Assembly (NCBI GenBank): GCA_945643635.1
Contig: CALZFC010000001.1
Span: forward strand, 9,516,001-9,580,000
Reading direction: 5' to 3'
DNA from: Allodiplogaster sudhausi
Taxonomy: Eukaryota; Nematoda; Chromadorea; Rhabditida; Diplogasteridae
DNA: 64,000 bases
The notes under the pieces are model-generated. The model made no database searches and had not been told where the DNA came from. It saw only the letters and a program-made list of their open reading frames with translations. Below, one piece after another: positions 50,243 to 62,655 of this stretch; within the stretch, counting starts at the first letter, position 1, and each line of letters opens with the position of its first letter. Made by a program: the position numbers and the translations under genes.

Positions 50243-52449
50243 TCTTTTTCTCTTTCTCTCTCTCTCTCTTTCTCTCTCCTTGCAGACTATCCGTCGTCAA
50301 TACGTGCTGGCGTCCCTCTACATAGATTCTCCCTTCGACGAGCCCTTCCATACCCTCCCCTCCTCTTCTTCTGTTCTCTGCCCTCCCGATGTCCCCGCCA
50401 GTGCTACCCTTTCTCAGATCGACCGCGGTCTAAAGGTCGATTTGCTGATTAAGTAATAAAGAGAAATTATAGAGACTTTAGGAGTGTATACTCTCTCTTC
50501 TCTCTCTCCCTCCCTCTCTCTCTTCTCTCTCTCTCCTCTTTCTCTTTCTCTCCCCAGTCCGCTCGCTCGCTGGTCTCACTTGGCGCAGGCGATCGCCAGT
50601 CAGTGCCTGCGCCCTCTCAGCCTCAGCCGCAGCCTCAGCCGCCTCCTCCAAGAGACCCTTCCCGTCCGCTCTCGTCCGCCCTCGTTTCGTGCGCCCTCAA
50701 CGACATCGAAGGTCATGGAAATCCTGAAAATGAAACAAAGAATTTATCGACCATCTCCATTGAATATAGATTTTAAAATGATGTTTGAAATTTTATCTTT
50801 ACAAATAAAAAATATAATTTCTAGCCGCGCTAAACGGCGAGCTTTCGGAGACGGACGGCGAAGACGACGATGATGGAGTGGTTCGTTGACTATATCAATC
50901 CATTCTATTATTAATTATTATGGAATATTATTTATTATTTATTATAGTTTTATGAACGAGAATATTAATTAAAGTCTAAATTAAATTTTTTTAAAGATCG
51001 AAAGAATATAATTATATAGTCGCCCCACTACGGCGGCTTCACGCTCGCCTCCCGGGCCGCGGCCAATGGGCGAGGACGCAAACTCGCGCACTCCTTCGAG
51101 GTGGCGCCCGCGTTGCCTTGCGGAATCGGGCTTCAGGTGAGAGAGAATAGAGAGAGTGAGAGAGAGAAAGAGTGAGAGAGAGAACGAGGGAGAGCGAGAG
51201 TGAGCCAGAGGAGAAAGAGTGGGAGAGAGGAGAGAATGAAAGAAGGAGGTAATGAAAATTTCAAGGTAATGAAAATGTCGTAATCCAGGTGGCCGTTACC
51301 CATTTCGAGGGCCAGCATGCTTACGTCCGCCGATTCGACTCTCCGCGCACGCCGTTCATAGGAGACGAGGTGTTGGCTGCTCTCTCAGCCTCTTATTCTC
51401 TCACTCTCCCCCCCTCTCTCTCACTCTCTCTTTCTCTTTAGCTCCCTCTCTGCCCCTTTCTCTCCCTCTCTTTCCCTCAGATTCTCTCTATCCTCTCTCC
51501 TTTACAGGTCTCCAACATGCAGCCCCTGGCACCCGTCGCCGTGGTCATTGGTCGCGCTGTTCTTGTGCTTGCAGCGCTCCGGAGCGGCTCGATCGAGGTG
51601 CATTATATATTTCCCGCCAATTCAGGTTGAACAACCGTAACCTCTCGCGCCTTTTCGTTGCAGAACCGCCAGCGTCAGCGTTGGCGTCGCGGCGTGATCG
51701 AGCAGCACAACGGCAACACGGTCGACGTGCGGCTTGTCGACTACGGGCAGCTCGTCAAGGGGGTCAAGGTCGGCACCCTTCCTCCCTCCCAATTAACTTG
51801 CACTCACTAATGACGGCATTCTTGTTGAAGATCATGTCCAATTTTGGCCCGTGAACAGCCCCTTTTCATAGATTCTGCTCCTTACAATAAGAGCTACTTT
51901 AAAAAAGTTTAATTATTTCAGGTCCACGCTGTAATCCCAAACAGAACAAAAACATTCTAGACTTTAGGCAGCTCGCCTTCGCGCACTTCCCATCGAACTC
52001 GCCTTTTCCCCATCTGCCTACAAGCTGCTCGTGGTTAGTTGTATTTATTATGACTAAGGCAAAATCAGCTGAGAGAGCAAAACAGGTGTATGTTTCTCAT
52101 ATCTTTTTAAGGCTCTTAGAATAGCCTTATCCTTTCGCATGCAACGCCTCCTAACCGAGTGCCAGCATATTGAGTGCTTCCGCATCGACCTGCGTCGCTT
52201 CTCACTCGCGTCCATCCTCGTGGAACGCACCGATCCGCTGCTCGTTCTCCAGGAGGGCGCACCCGAGTACAAACTCTCGGCCATCAAGGCAGGCCTAGGC
52301 TATTCGGGAATAATCCATCATGTTTAATGACTCTGACCATCATCATTATTATTCTGCTAATCCTTAAACTAATTAAATTAATTACTAATTAACAATTCCT
52401 TCAGCGCTGCCCGAACCCGACCCGCCGCTACAGCTCTGGTCATCGCTAG
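49948..52449 (+). CDS. Tudor-domain protein
   Basis: Twelve exons, all in phase (1,134 nt, 377 residues): 49948-49962, 50111-50188, 50286-50435, 50558-50711, 50825-50880, 51020-51136, 51289-51369, 51508-51597, 51664-51768, 51968-52033, 52112-52288, 52405-52449. The Tudor fold is at about residues 225-305: a strand-turn from VIGRAVLVLAALRSG into WRRGVIEQHNGNTVDVRLVDYG, then LRALPIELAFSPSAYKLL, matching the usual ...VxVxFVDYGN...LRxLP pattern. Tudor domains bind methyl-Arg/Lys ligands and are common in germ-granule and small-RNA proteins. Before it are a Pro/Gln stretch (QPQPQPQPPPP) and an acidic patch (ETDGEDDDDG). The 15-nt first exon fits by ATG and phase but is short. The last intron starts with GC (AAG|GCAGGC); read-through would instead end the protein after AGLGYSGIIHHV. 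Only one Tudor copy is visible. Confidence 0.75.
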
Positions 52450-52835
52450 CCGGCCCGTTCTAGGAGCCGCTCCAGTGGCCAATCCATTTTTTTAATGTTA
52501 ATTTTTTTGTATAAATCAGTATTCATATCATCTTTGTGGACGCAAAATCAGATATGATTATATGGCTATATGAACAATGGTTGATGACACAACAGGAAGC
52601 AGGAATGTTGAATACATTTATTTAACTCTTGATGTGTTATTTTGGGTTCATTTGTTCATAGAGATAGGGAACATTTCTGAAGTATGCGCTCAAGTGAAAA
52701 TATGATTTTTTTTTCATATAACTATAATATTAGACATGCTACTGGATTCTTATGATGATAGTGATTGAAGAGAATAATTTATTGAAGGACGAGTAGATAA
52801 TGGAAGAATCAACGAATTTCTTTGAGAAGAACAAT
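52450..52835. other. Spacer between convergent Tudor and collagen genes
   Basis: AT-rich 3' sequence for both genes. A minus-strand AATAAA (complement of 52778-52783) lies 53 bp past the collagen stop. Nothing else seen. Confidence 0.7.
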
Positions 52836-53957
52836 CTAGTGGCGGCGTCGGTATCCCTGGGAGGCGTGGCCCTGCGGAGCAGTGCCGGGGGCCTTTGTGG
52901 AAGAAGAAGGAGAATCGTACCCACCGCCAGATCCTCCGGCACCTGACGCGGGGGCGTCATATCCAGCTCCGGAGCCATGAGAGCCTCCAGCTGAAGAGCC
53001 AGTAGAGGAAGCAGGAGCATCATATCCTCCCGCAGATCCTCCGGCTGAAGAGGAATGGGTTGAGGAGGCTGGGGCATCGTATCCAGCTCCAGATGGGCCA
53101 TGGGTAGAGGAGGCAGGAGAATCGTATCCTCCAGCAGATCCTCCGGCTCCCGAGACGGGGGAGTCATATCCTCCCGCTCCAGATCCTCCTGAGATTCCGG
53201 CGGAGCGAGAGGGGCAAGGGCAGTAGGCAGCATCAGAGCCGGGAGTTCCGTCAGATCCGGGTTCGCCAGGGACGCCGTCCTCTCCTGGGTAGCCGTCATT
53301 TCCGGGAGTTCCTGGCTCTCCCGGTGCGCCCGGCTGGCCTCGCTCTCCGTTCTGGCCTCGAGTTCCCGGCTTTCCAGGACGGCCGATGCCTCCATCTCTG
53401 CCCAGCTGGCCAGGAGAGCCGGAACCGCGTTTTCCGTCTCTTCCCTTTCCTCCGGGGCGGCCATCACGGCCAGGGCGACCAGCGGGTCCAGGCTCTCCAG
53501 GCTCTCCTCGATCTCCACGCTGGCCAGGAATGCCAGGGGGTCCGTTGGTTCCGGGGTTGCCGTCGGGGCCAGATTCACCCGCCTCTCCATCCGGTCCGGG
53601 CTCGCCAGCCTCTCCGGCCGGGCAAGGGAAGCAGGAAGTCGCGCCATTGTCAGAGTTGACTCCGAGTCCGTGAGTTCCGCCGCGGCCAGGCTCTCCAGGA
53701 GATCCATCAGATCCAGCCTCTCCAGGAGCGCCGGGCGGGCCGGGCGGGCCGGAGGGGCAGTTGTTCGGGCCCTGGGCGCAGGGGCAGCTGCCGGAACGCT
53801 TTGCACGGCCGCCGAAGACAGAAGAAATCTGAGCAGCGGGGGCAGAGGAAGAAGCTCCGGAGAGCTGAGCAGAGCTGATCATCTCCGTCCACGCGTCATT
53901 CGCGTATACCTGAAGGGATCAATTCATATCTTCTTTGTTCTATCATTGAGAAAGAAT

Positions 53958-54007
<50 letters not shown>

Positions 54008-54257
54008 GGAGAGAGAGAGAGTGAGAGGAAGAGAGAGACAGAGAGGAAGAGAAAGAGAAAGAGAGATAGAGAGAATGAGAGAGAGGAAGTGAGAGAGACA
54101 TAGAGCGAGAGGCAGAGAAAGACAGAGAGAGAAAGGAAGATAGAGACAGAAAGGGAGACTTACAAACAGACAGAGTGTGAGAGAAAGAGAGAGAGAATGA
54201 GAGAAGGAGAGAGAAAGCCATAGAGCGAGAGGCAGAGAGAGAGAGAGAAGGACAGAG

Positions 54258-54304
<47 letters not shown>

Positions 54305-54460
54305 GAAAGGAACCTTGAACTCCTCCATATCGCCAAGTAGTTGGTCGTGAAAGGTGGCGATGTCGTTGTAGAGAAAGCCGACCGCGATGAGAGCAGCGAA
54401 GATCACGGCTCCAGAGGCAGCCGAGGCCAACGAAGCCAAGAAACGAGTGCCCGCCGTCAT
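52836..54460 (-). CDS. Nematode cuticle collagen with long Gly/Ser/Tyr tail
   Basis: Two exons on the minus strand, 54460-54314 and 53909-52836 (1,221 nt, 406 residues), with a GA-tract-filled intron on the plus strand (CT in sense). The N terminus has the typical signal-anchor and conserved FLYNDIATFHDQLLGDMEEFK block. RAKR at residues 84-87 is the subtilisin-type cleavage box. Then come SCPCAQGPNNC, a first Gly-X-Y block, an interruption with SCFPC, the main Gly-X-Y region (PGxPGxxG, Asp/Arg rich) and YCPCP. After this is an unusually long C-terminal tail of about 110 residues made of diverged GGYDSPASST/GAGYDAPASS repeats ending in RRRH. Cys residues bracket the helix for disulfide bonding of trimers; Tyr in the tail could form di-tyrosine links. 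The antisense and frame-shifted long ORFs over exon 2 are shadows. Confidence 0.96.
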
Positions 54461-54461
54461 T

Positions 54462-54463
54462 CT
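54462..54463 (-). promoter_or_regulatory. 3' splice acceptor just before the collagen ATG
   Basis: CTTCCCTCTCAG ends one base before the start codon. This is a site for spliced-leader trans-splicing or the end of a 5' UTR intron. Confidence 0.5.
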
Positions 54464-54598
54464 GAGAGGGAAGTCATCAATATCATAAAGAAAATCGAAG
54501 AGGAAATCAAACACAGTAAAAGAGAACATACTAAAAGATGAAGCGAGAAATTAGAGAAGAAGAGAGGTGAGCGGTGCCTGCAATAGAATCCGCGCACT

Positions 54599-54606
54599 CT
54601 TTTATA
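54599..54606 (-). promoter_or_regulatory. TATA box of the collagen gene
   Basis: TATAAAAG on the minus strand lies about 140 bp upstream of the collagen ATG; the acceptor at 54462 would remove most of the leader. Confidence 0.55.
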
Positions 54607-56411
54607 CTCTGTAAAGTGGCACTTTTCTTGCCATCAAAAGCCCACCTTGAGCGGGACGAGGAGGAGTGTAGAGCCATCCCCCATGCTCCATCCCCCTCTC
54701 ACCTACGCGCTGTTCCAAGGACTGTCTAACTCTCTTACTTTCCCGTGTACTCTCCTCGTCTCTCTGACCTCGTGCCATATCCTGAAACTGCTCGAATGAC
54801 CTTTGTAGACTGTTGGAACGGCGTGGATATTACAACAATATGGGAGCTATTCTCTCCTCCGCTCCCTTTCATCCTTCAGCTCGTAAATGTTATCTCTTTC
54901 AGCGCAGAGTGGGAAAAACTTCGTATGCTGTTGAATGTTTGGCCCATTATCGACACCAGATCTTTGCCTGCTTGGCAATAACCCGTCCTGCAGCACAGCT
55001 GTTGTCAATCACCTGAATATCTGATGATCCTGTACTTGTGTTTCCCTCATACTATTTGATTCATTGATACTGATTGCGATAGTCATTCCTTATCATTTGT
55101 AAAAAAAGGGATCAGAGCCTTTATTTCAGCTTAGCCTCGCCATGCGCGGAACGCAGGCGCGGTCATTGGCCACCGAAGAACTCGGCAGCCGGGACCAAGG
55201 CTCGCCTTTAAACGGCGACCGCACATGGAAACGGCTCGGAGAATGGATTAGGCACCTCATCATTCCCAAATGGGAGGAGAACGCTGTTTGTGCACAGTCA
55301 ATGCAACAACCTACATTGAGCGGGGTTATTTTTCTTTGAGACCATTCGCGGCCTTGTCCATTTTCATTTTTCATTTCTTTTCGCCTTTCTCATAGTTATT
55401 GCCACTTATATTCTTTTAAAAAGACTGCAATTTATTGCATTTTAATCAAAAACCTATCGGACAGAAATGGAGAAAGAAAGAGAAAAGAAGGGAGAGGTAG
55501 ATCGAGAGTGAGATAAAGAGAGGAGAGAGAAATGAAAACAATTATGGGAGTGAGCGAAAGAGAAAGAGAGAAAGTGAGAGAGAGAGAAGGAGAGAGACAA
55601 GGAGATTGATAGGCAGAAGAGTGAGAAGGAGAAAGAAAAAGAGGAGATGTGGAAGATAAGAGAATGAAGAGTTATAATGAAAGAAAGAAAGGAGAATGAG
55701 AGAAAGAGATATGTAAAATCGAGAGAGAGAGAGAGAGAGAGATAGAGAGAGAGAGAGGGAGAGAGAGAGATAGAGAGAGGGACACAGAGAGAGAGAGTTC
55801 GGCACCATTTAATTTCCTTCTATGTATGTCTTCCTTGTCAGTTGAATGTGCTTCTTTCATCTCACGTACAATCATTTATTATCTCTACAGAATAAAAAAA
55901 CCCAAATGAAATATTTATTTTTGGCAAAAGCTCAGAGCACACTGGAACATACTCAACCAGTAAAGACTGAATCAATATTTACAAATGGTGAATCGACGAA
56001 AAAATGGTCCTATATAATATTACAAACACCGGTAGCAAATACATTGTTGACATGGTCTATCTTGGCATAACTGGATAGAAGCCCGAATTTGACATTAACA
56101 ATCTGGCAATTGGCAAATGAAATGCGACGTCTTAAATGTGTTAGCCCGTCTTCTCTATATTCAAGCACAGAATCTGATATAAACGATAAAAGCAAAGCGG
56201 AAAAACAAAATACAAACCCGATTGTGTAGACTGAAAAAGAAAAAAGGCAATAAGATGAACGGAAGTCTTCCCCTTGAACTACTCAGTAAGAAAGTAATAT
56301 CTCCTACTGAAAACAGAAACCTACCCAAATGTAAATTTCCTCATTTTTGCTATTTCCAAGAGTAGGTCCGAAGAAGAAATATCTACAATTGGAAAAGAAG
56401 CTTGGACTCCT
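54607..56411. other. Intergenic region upstream of collagen and downstream of trehalase
   Basis: Unique sequence at 54607-55440 includes an unspliced 65-codon frame (55142-55339, true ATG) that I do not recognise and do not support. 55460-55800 is a GA-rich tract. 55800-56411 is AT-rich and probably trehalase 3' UTR. No RNA gene seen. Confidence 0.5.
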
Positions 56412-56897
56412 CTAATAGGCATGCCAAGCAAACAGCAAGCCACATACGGCCACCGTAGTCAGAACCCTCCAAATACCGAGGGATACGGTAGAAGATGAAG
56501 AAGATGACGAGGAGGCCATTTTGTCCCCGTACTTGTCGAGAAGATCGAGGATTACTCCATTCGTCCAGCCGAAGCCCGTCTTAAAGTGGGTGTTCAAAAC
56601 ATATCATTATCTGCCTTACCGGCCATCTTTCCTTTCTCCTCTCTCTATCTCTGTTTCTCTCCCACCTCTCTCTCTCTATCTCTGTCGCTCTCACTCCGTC
56701 TCTCTCTCTCTCCCATTCTCACACATTATCTCTCTTTTACATGCTTTCTTCATCTGGCTCCGTAGTTAACATCTTTCTTTTCTCTCAACCTGTTCGAAGT
56801 CTCCTCTTCCCACATTTTATCCTTATTCTTCCTCTCTCTCTCTCTCTCTCACTCTCTTCTCTCTCTCTCTCTCCTCTCCCTCTCTCTTCTCTCTCTC

Positions 56898-56928
<31 letters not shown>

Positions 56929-59563
56929 CTCTCTCCTACCAACCTGCACTTCGTACTCTCCACCTCCGCCGGCTGAGTTCTCATCCGTGGTGTGCCCGCT
57001 GACATTGTACTTCTCAAACATGGCGTGGGTACGAATGAAGGAGTGGTAGGTGACGGTAAGCCAGGAGGTCGCCATCTTCTCTGCCACCTGTTAAGAACAT
57101 CTCTTTCTCTCTCTCCTCTATCGCTCTGTCTTGCCATTCAGAGACTGAGCAACATATTCGGGAGCCGCATTTTCAAATCGGCAATAACGCTTCACCCCCT
57201 TTTCTAAATCAACAATAACGCTACACCTCTTTTTCTAAATCGGCAATAACGTTACACCCCGATATTTGACCTACTTATTTTTTTTCGGCAATAAGGGCAC
57301 GCAGCCCTACTTACTACCTCGCTTTCACCTTTATTGTTCTCTTTGTCTCCCTCTCTTTCTCTGCATCTCTCCCTCCCTCTCACCACTATTGTTCTCTCTG
57401 TCTCCCTCTCTTTCTCAGCATCTATCTCGCCTTTATTGTTCTCTCTGTCTTCCTCTCTTTCTCTGCATCTCTCCCTCCCTCTCACCTCTATTGTTCTCTC
57501 TATCTCCCTCTCTTTCTCAGCATCTCTCTCGCCTCTATTGTTCTCTCTGTCTTCCTCTCTTTCTCTGCATCTCTCTCCCTCTCACCTTCATGAGTCGTGC
57601 ATCCCCGGTGGTTCTGAATCCCTCGATAACCATGTGAATCATGGGTGGCCACGCATTGTCCTTGTCCCACTGCTGCTCGCTTCCCATGGCAAGCGAGGTC
57701 GGCAGGCCCTTCGTAAAGTTCATCACGCCCTCGCGCTGGAATCAGAAAAACTCAGGAGAGAAGGAAGATTCTGGCTTGGATTAGAATTAACACAGTAATT
57801 GAAAAGTATCATTAAAATGTGTGATCATCATCATCAGAATACTTATCGTTACAAGGTAAAACGTACAACAAAATCAAATTTCAAAACACTATTCAAATGC
57901 GTGCAAACGAATTAATTATAAGCATGTATTGCTATCATGGCCACATCTTCCTCTTCTCATTTATCCACTTGAGTGTGCTCTCTCTTCTCTTCTCTCTCTC
58001 TCTCGCTTCTCTACTCTCTCTCTCTTCTCTCTCTCTCTCCTCACCTCCAGATACTCATAGACTCTATGAGGAGTGACGTCATCTTCATCTCCGTAGCACT
58101 TGGTATAGAGCGGCAATGCATTTGACACGTAGTACGTGTTCGAGTGAACCTGAACATCATAAAAATGAAGTATGTTTTTTTTTATCTTTAATATAATTAA
58201 ACAATTAATGGTGAGAAAGAAAGTAAGATATATAAAAATAGAAAATCAATAACAAAAAAACCTGCCTTCCGCTCAATGTCGTAGTCATACCAGATGCCAT
58301 CAGTTTCATTCCAATGCATTTCCTTCATCTGACGTTTCGCTAGCTCGTAACGATGCTGGTACTCCACTACCTTCTTGAAGTCACCTAAGGAAGATTAAAA
58401 AGGTCATGGTAGAGAAAGAGAAAGAGAAAGAGAGAGAAGGAGACAGAGAGAAAGAGAGGTAAAGACAGAGAGAGAGGTAAAGAGAGAGAGAGAGAGAGAG
58501 AACGAGGGAAAAAATGAAAGTAAAAATCATAAGCGATTGAAAAAAAATGACTATACCGATGACCGAAGATCAGACTATTTCATGGAGTTAAAAGTGTTCT
58601 TAATAGCCAGATCGAAAACTGGAGGCTAAGATTAGGTTATCATATGAAATAAATAAACTGAAGAAAGAAAAAGAAGAACCTGCAATCTCAAAGAGTGACG
58701 CGAGAATGCGCGCATTGACACACATGAAGGCGTTGAGGTCGACAGGCACGATGCTCCACGTACGGATAGAACGCATCGAGTGCCTGAGGAAGGCAATACC
58801 TTTCTCACTTATTCTCTCTCTTTCTCAGTCTCTCTCTCTCTCAGATTCTCACTTTCTCTCTCTCTCTCTCTTCACCCGTCTCTCTCGCTCTCTGAATCTC
58901 AATTCATCTCTCTCTCTCTTTCTCATTCTCACTTCCTCTCTCTCTCTCTCTCTCCCTCCCACCTATCATCTCCACTCTGGGAGAACCATCGTGTCGAGAA
59001 GTCCCATCCTGTCTCGGCGGCAGATGCAATCTGTGACCAGATGTTCTCACGTTCCGCTGGAATAAAGCCGTTTAAAAATGTTACTATAAATGGGTAACAT
59101 TTTTGCATGGAATCTCCCTCTTTACCTCTCTCTCTCTATAAAATAGACAAAAAGTTGACCTACCTTCTCCGACAACACCCCTGACGAGCTCGAGATCTTC
59201 GCGGTAGGACTCAGGACGGGGAGTCTTGATCGTTGCCTGAAAGGAAGACAATGAACTACGGTCTCTGACAATGAATCTCAGAATCCTCTGGGTCTATTTA
59301 TAGTTCTGCAGAACGAATCACACGGACTGCCGCCTATCATTTGCCTCTTTTAATCTCTTATCTTCCAATTAGCATAGAATTCTCTGCTCTTAACTCCTAG
59401 TGAATATTACATGCAGACTTGCTGTTTGCTATCAAACGAAGACCTCCAAATACTAGAGTTTATAACGAAGAACAAAAACGGTTAGGTAAAATAGCACCAA
59501 GCCAATACACAAGAAGTTAGTCGAAAAGAATACAATCAGAATATTAATCTGAATATTGCTTTA

Positions 59564-59595
<32 letters not shown>

Positions 59596-59967
59596 AGATC
59601 TAGTTGTCCTTGTGTCCTCTTCTGACTACAAATACCTTGTATCTAAAGTATGGGTAGAGCTGCTCGCCGGTCTCGTTCTCTGCCAGCCAAGTTGCTCGTT
59701 GTGCCATCCAGAACTGGAATTCCTTCTCGAGCAGAGGCAGAACCTCCTGAATTTTGTAATTCACTTCGCAAGCACATAATTACATTTTTTTTAAATCCGT
59801 AAATTTGAAATGTTAAAATGTTTGAATATCTAAATTTCCCGCCAGACCAGCACAAAGTCGAGGTCTCCTGTCGCCATGTAGTAGTCGTGGAGCATTGGAG
59901 TCAACAGAGGCGGTTGCGACCTCACGAGGTAGTAGACTCGGCCACCGTTCGGCACGAAACCGTGACT

Positions 59968-60026
<59 letters not shown>

Positions 60027-61650
60027 TGAGAGAGAGAGATAGCGAGAGGGAGAGGGTGAGAGAGAGAGGGAGAGAGGGAGAGAGAGGGAGAGAGAGGGAG
60101 AGAGAGAGAGAAAGTGAGTGAGTGAACGAGCGAGAGGGAGAGGAAGAGGGTGAGAGAGCGATGGAGAAATTTGATTGAATAGCGCTCCAAGTAAAATTGC
60201 GACTCTGCTTGAATCGACAATCTTTTAGAAATTATGTAATACTCTTGTAAGCTTACAAGATGAAGCTTCGATTAATAAAGTAGAGAAAAGACAAGGAGAA
60301 GAGCTCACACAGAATCTCCTTAAATTATCTCTCCGGCGAATATAACTTCTTGTCTCTACACTTACTGCTCGACCATGTAGGCCAGGTTGCGGATGACACC
60401 TTTTGAAGTCTCGTACATCTCAGAGAAGAGAAGTCCTTTCAGAATCCAGTACGAATCCCTGAATTTTCGCAGTTTATTTATTTTTTATCTACAAGTACTT
60501 CAGGACCGGCTCAATTATCAAGTATTCTGACAACGTTAAAACATTAAATGGACATTTCTCCCCCGAAAATATTGTTCATCAACGCTGACCAATAGTAGAA
60601 TTCTCGAAATCGTCCTCCAGGTATGACGAATGGATGTGGCACGTAGAGCAGAGAGTAGAGATCCTGATGCTTGCTCACGTCATCGCGTACCTGGAGTCAA
60701 TTCATTTTGAAAAAGAGGAAAAGGCGGGAAATTCAAATTATCCTATCTTGATTCCTGTATCCTGACCCTCCGGCAGAGATCTCTCCAAATACGATGAAGA
60801 TGCAGTGCCCATCTCCGGAGATGATAGTCGTTGATACGGAGAAAGTTGGAGGGGAAGTCGGACCAGTCCTCGGGGTACCATTCGATCTGGAGATCAAAGA
60901 GAGTGCTGCAGAAGAGCTGTTGTTTCTTTTGAGAATGATTCAAATCTCCCGCCAAACGAAACGAACAAGTTCGGTCCCGGGCGGATTGAAGTGAGCGTCA
61001 ACGAATTCGCGCAGCACGCCAATGTCCTTTGCCGACTCGCCCAGTGCGTCAAAGTTGCGCAGGGTGGTCACTGAAGAAAGAAACAAATTTGAACTTTCCG
61101 CCAATAGGATATCTGGAACATATCTCTCCTTAATGAGAGACAAGCCAGGGAACGAACATGAGAGATAGGAAAGAGAAACCGTGAGGGAAAGCGAGAGATA
61201 GCAGAGAGAGGGACTGAGAGAGAGAGAGAGAGAGAGAGACAACACTTGTTGAGATAGGTATACGTCCAATTTGAAAGAACTTTGCTAGTGGAAGTACATA
61301 ATTGGAAGAAGGGGAAAGGAAGTAAAAGACTGGGGAGGATTCCCAATGATTGGTTACTTCTCTTTGCCTAATAGGATGTGAATTGTGAATCGAAGAGGCT
61401 GACCACTTCCCTGTCAGAGAGGAACATACGAATGAAAAAGATTCCGGATACGAAAATCAACTAATGCTGTGAGCGTGTTGGGAGAGAAAGCGAGAGAGAG
61501 AAAGAAAAAAAGAAAGAGAGACGAAGATAGAGAGAGAGAGAGAAAGCGAGACAAGAGAATGACAAAAAGAGAGAGAGGAGATAGAGGGACGGAGATAGAG
61601 AGAGAACGGACAAAGAAAGAGAGACAGAGATAGAGAGAGAGAAAGAGAGT

Positions 61651-61690
<40 letters not shown>

Positions 61691-62655
61691 GCGACAGAAA
61701 TAATCGCAGAAACGTAAAGACGGAAGAAAATTCCAACAAAACAAGAAAGATTCCCTAGTTGATGTGCTTTTGAAGAACATTTAATGATGTAAACAAAGTG
61801 CCTTACAATGTTAGGAGATGAGAATAGTGAAAAAATTACACCAATTACAACAAAGGTACTAGTAACTCAATAAGATTCATATAAAAAAAATGGAGCGATG
61901 AAACTCGAATGACTGACTCGGATCGACTTTCAGTGACATGTCAACAAAGTGTTTCGAATCGGCGAACATGTGTGAGTCTTGCACCGCTTTCAGGATCGGC
62001 CCATTACAGTATATTTGGCTGCAAAAAATATAAATATATACCGTTTTCTTTTAGGTGCTATTCAACAGAAATGGGTGCTCTTCTTCTCACGTTCTATTTT
62101 GATGTCTCCAAGTTCTACACCAATCTTTCATACAAGCAAAGGCATGTTGTTCTGTATTACTTCTTACTGTAATCCATATGTAGTATGGTTAGAAATGTAC
62201 AGTATATTTTTCAGACCCATCATCATTTTGGGCCACCCCGGAGCCATATACTATCTAGATCTGTATTTAAGTCTGCCCACTTTGCTTGGTGGGCTGCAAA
62301 CCCCTTATCCCACCCTGTTTTCCCAAGCAGTCCACATTGATTCCCTCATATGCAGTATGGATACTACATGTTAATACCCTGTAGAGACCGGCCAAGTTGA
62401 CACCTTCTCATATCATTCAAAGACCATTCAGAGACGCTCTAATAAACAACACTTCGAACAGGTTCCATTTCTAGAAGTCGCCCCATCTCGCTTTTCGTCG
62501 CCAGCCTCATCTACAAATTCCGGTAATTGCTGTGTTGCACATTCGCAACGAAATGCTTCTTTTGCATCATTTTTCCTCATCACTCTTCTGCAACAGAAAG
62601 AAGCAGCATAAGATCGACGATAAATACTCTCAATGGAAACACAATTCTTTGTGTT
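56412..62655 (-). CDS. Trehalase (glycoside hydrolase family 37), probably membrane-anchored
   Basis: Hydrolyses trehalose to two glucoses at the cell surface or in secretions. Minus-strand exons: 62655-62584 (putative), 62018-61918, 61070-60967, 60886-60767, 60690-60590, 60458-60366, 59965-59848, 59746-59636, 59236-59164, 59056-58963, 58783-58680, 58384-58266, 58149-58045, 57735-57586, 57087-56944, 56579-56412; 576 residues from ATG 62609. Seen: IYCNGPILKAVQ and DSKHFVDM near the N terminus; signature 1 PGGRFREFYYWDSY (about 141-154); PNGGRVYYLVRSQPPLL; WDF with the expected catalytic acid Asp301; IVPVDLNA; signature 2 as QWDKDNAWPP (Asp where Pro is usual); GGGGEY with catalytic base Glu517; GFGWTNGV. 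The end is poly-Ser plus a hydrophobic segment, suggesting a GPI or membrane anchor. The intron after 58266 begins GC. The first exon is weak: the hydrophobic VFPLRVFIVDLMLLLSVAED fits a signal but starts before the ATG. Confidence 0.95.
57177..57259 (+). repeat. Short tandem repeat in a trehalase intron
   Basis: Three diverged copies of a unit of about 29 bp, centred on AATCGGCAATAACG(C/T)T(T/A)CACCCC, lie in the intron between exons 57735-57586 and 57087-56944. A fourth partial CGGCAATAAGG follows at 57286. Confidence 0.85.
57319..57585 (+). repeat. Higher-order CT-rich tandem repeat
   Basis: Units of roughly 50-54 bp containing TATTGTTCTCTCTGTC, CCTCTCTTTCTC and GCATCTCTC recur five times next to the GTGAGAGGG donor of trehalase exon 57735-57586 (GA in sense). 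It is a compound repeat, not a simple microsatellite. Confidence 0.85.
59968..60150 (+). repeat. (GA)n tract in a trehalase intron
   Basis: Almost uninterrupted GA-rich sequence; on the coding (minus) strand it is a CT tract leading straight into the CTCTTTCAG acceptor of exon 59965-59848. Confidence 0.95.
61480..61687 (+). repeat. (GA)n tract in a trehalase intron
   Basis: Long GA-rich tract between exons 62018-61918 and 61070-60967; the Leu/Ser open frames read from it on the minus strand are artefacts. Confidence 0.95.

Noticed and set aside
52739..53806. 355-codon frame overlapping the collagen exon
   Set aside because: It is an out-of-frame shadow of the Gly-X-Y coding sequence and has no start or family features of its own.
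55142..55339. 65-codon ORF with ATG in the trehalase-collagen spacer
   Set aside because: Unspliced, antisense also open, no recognisable features.
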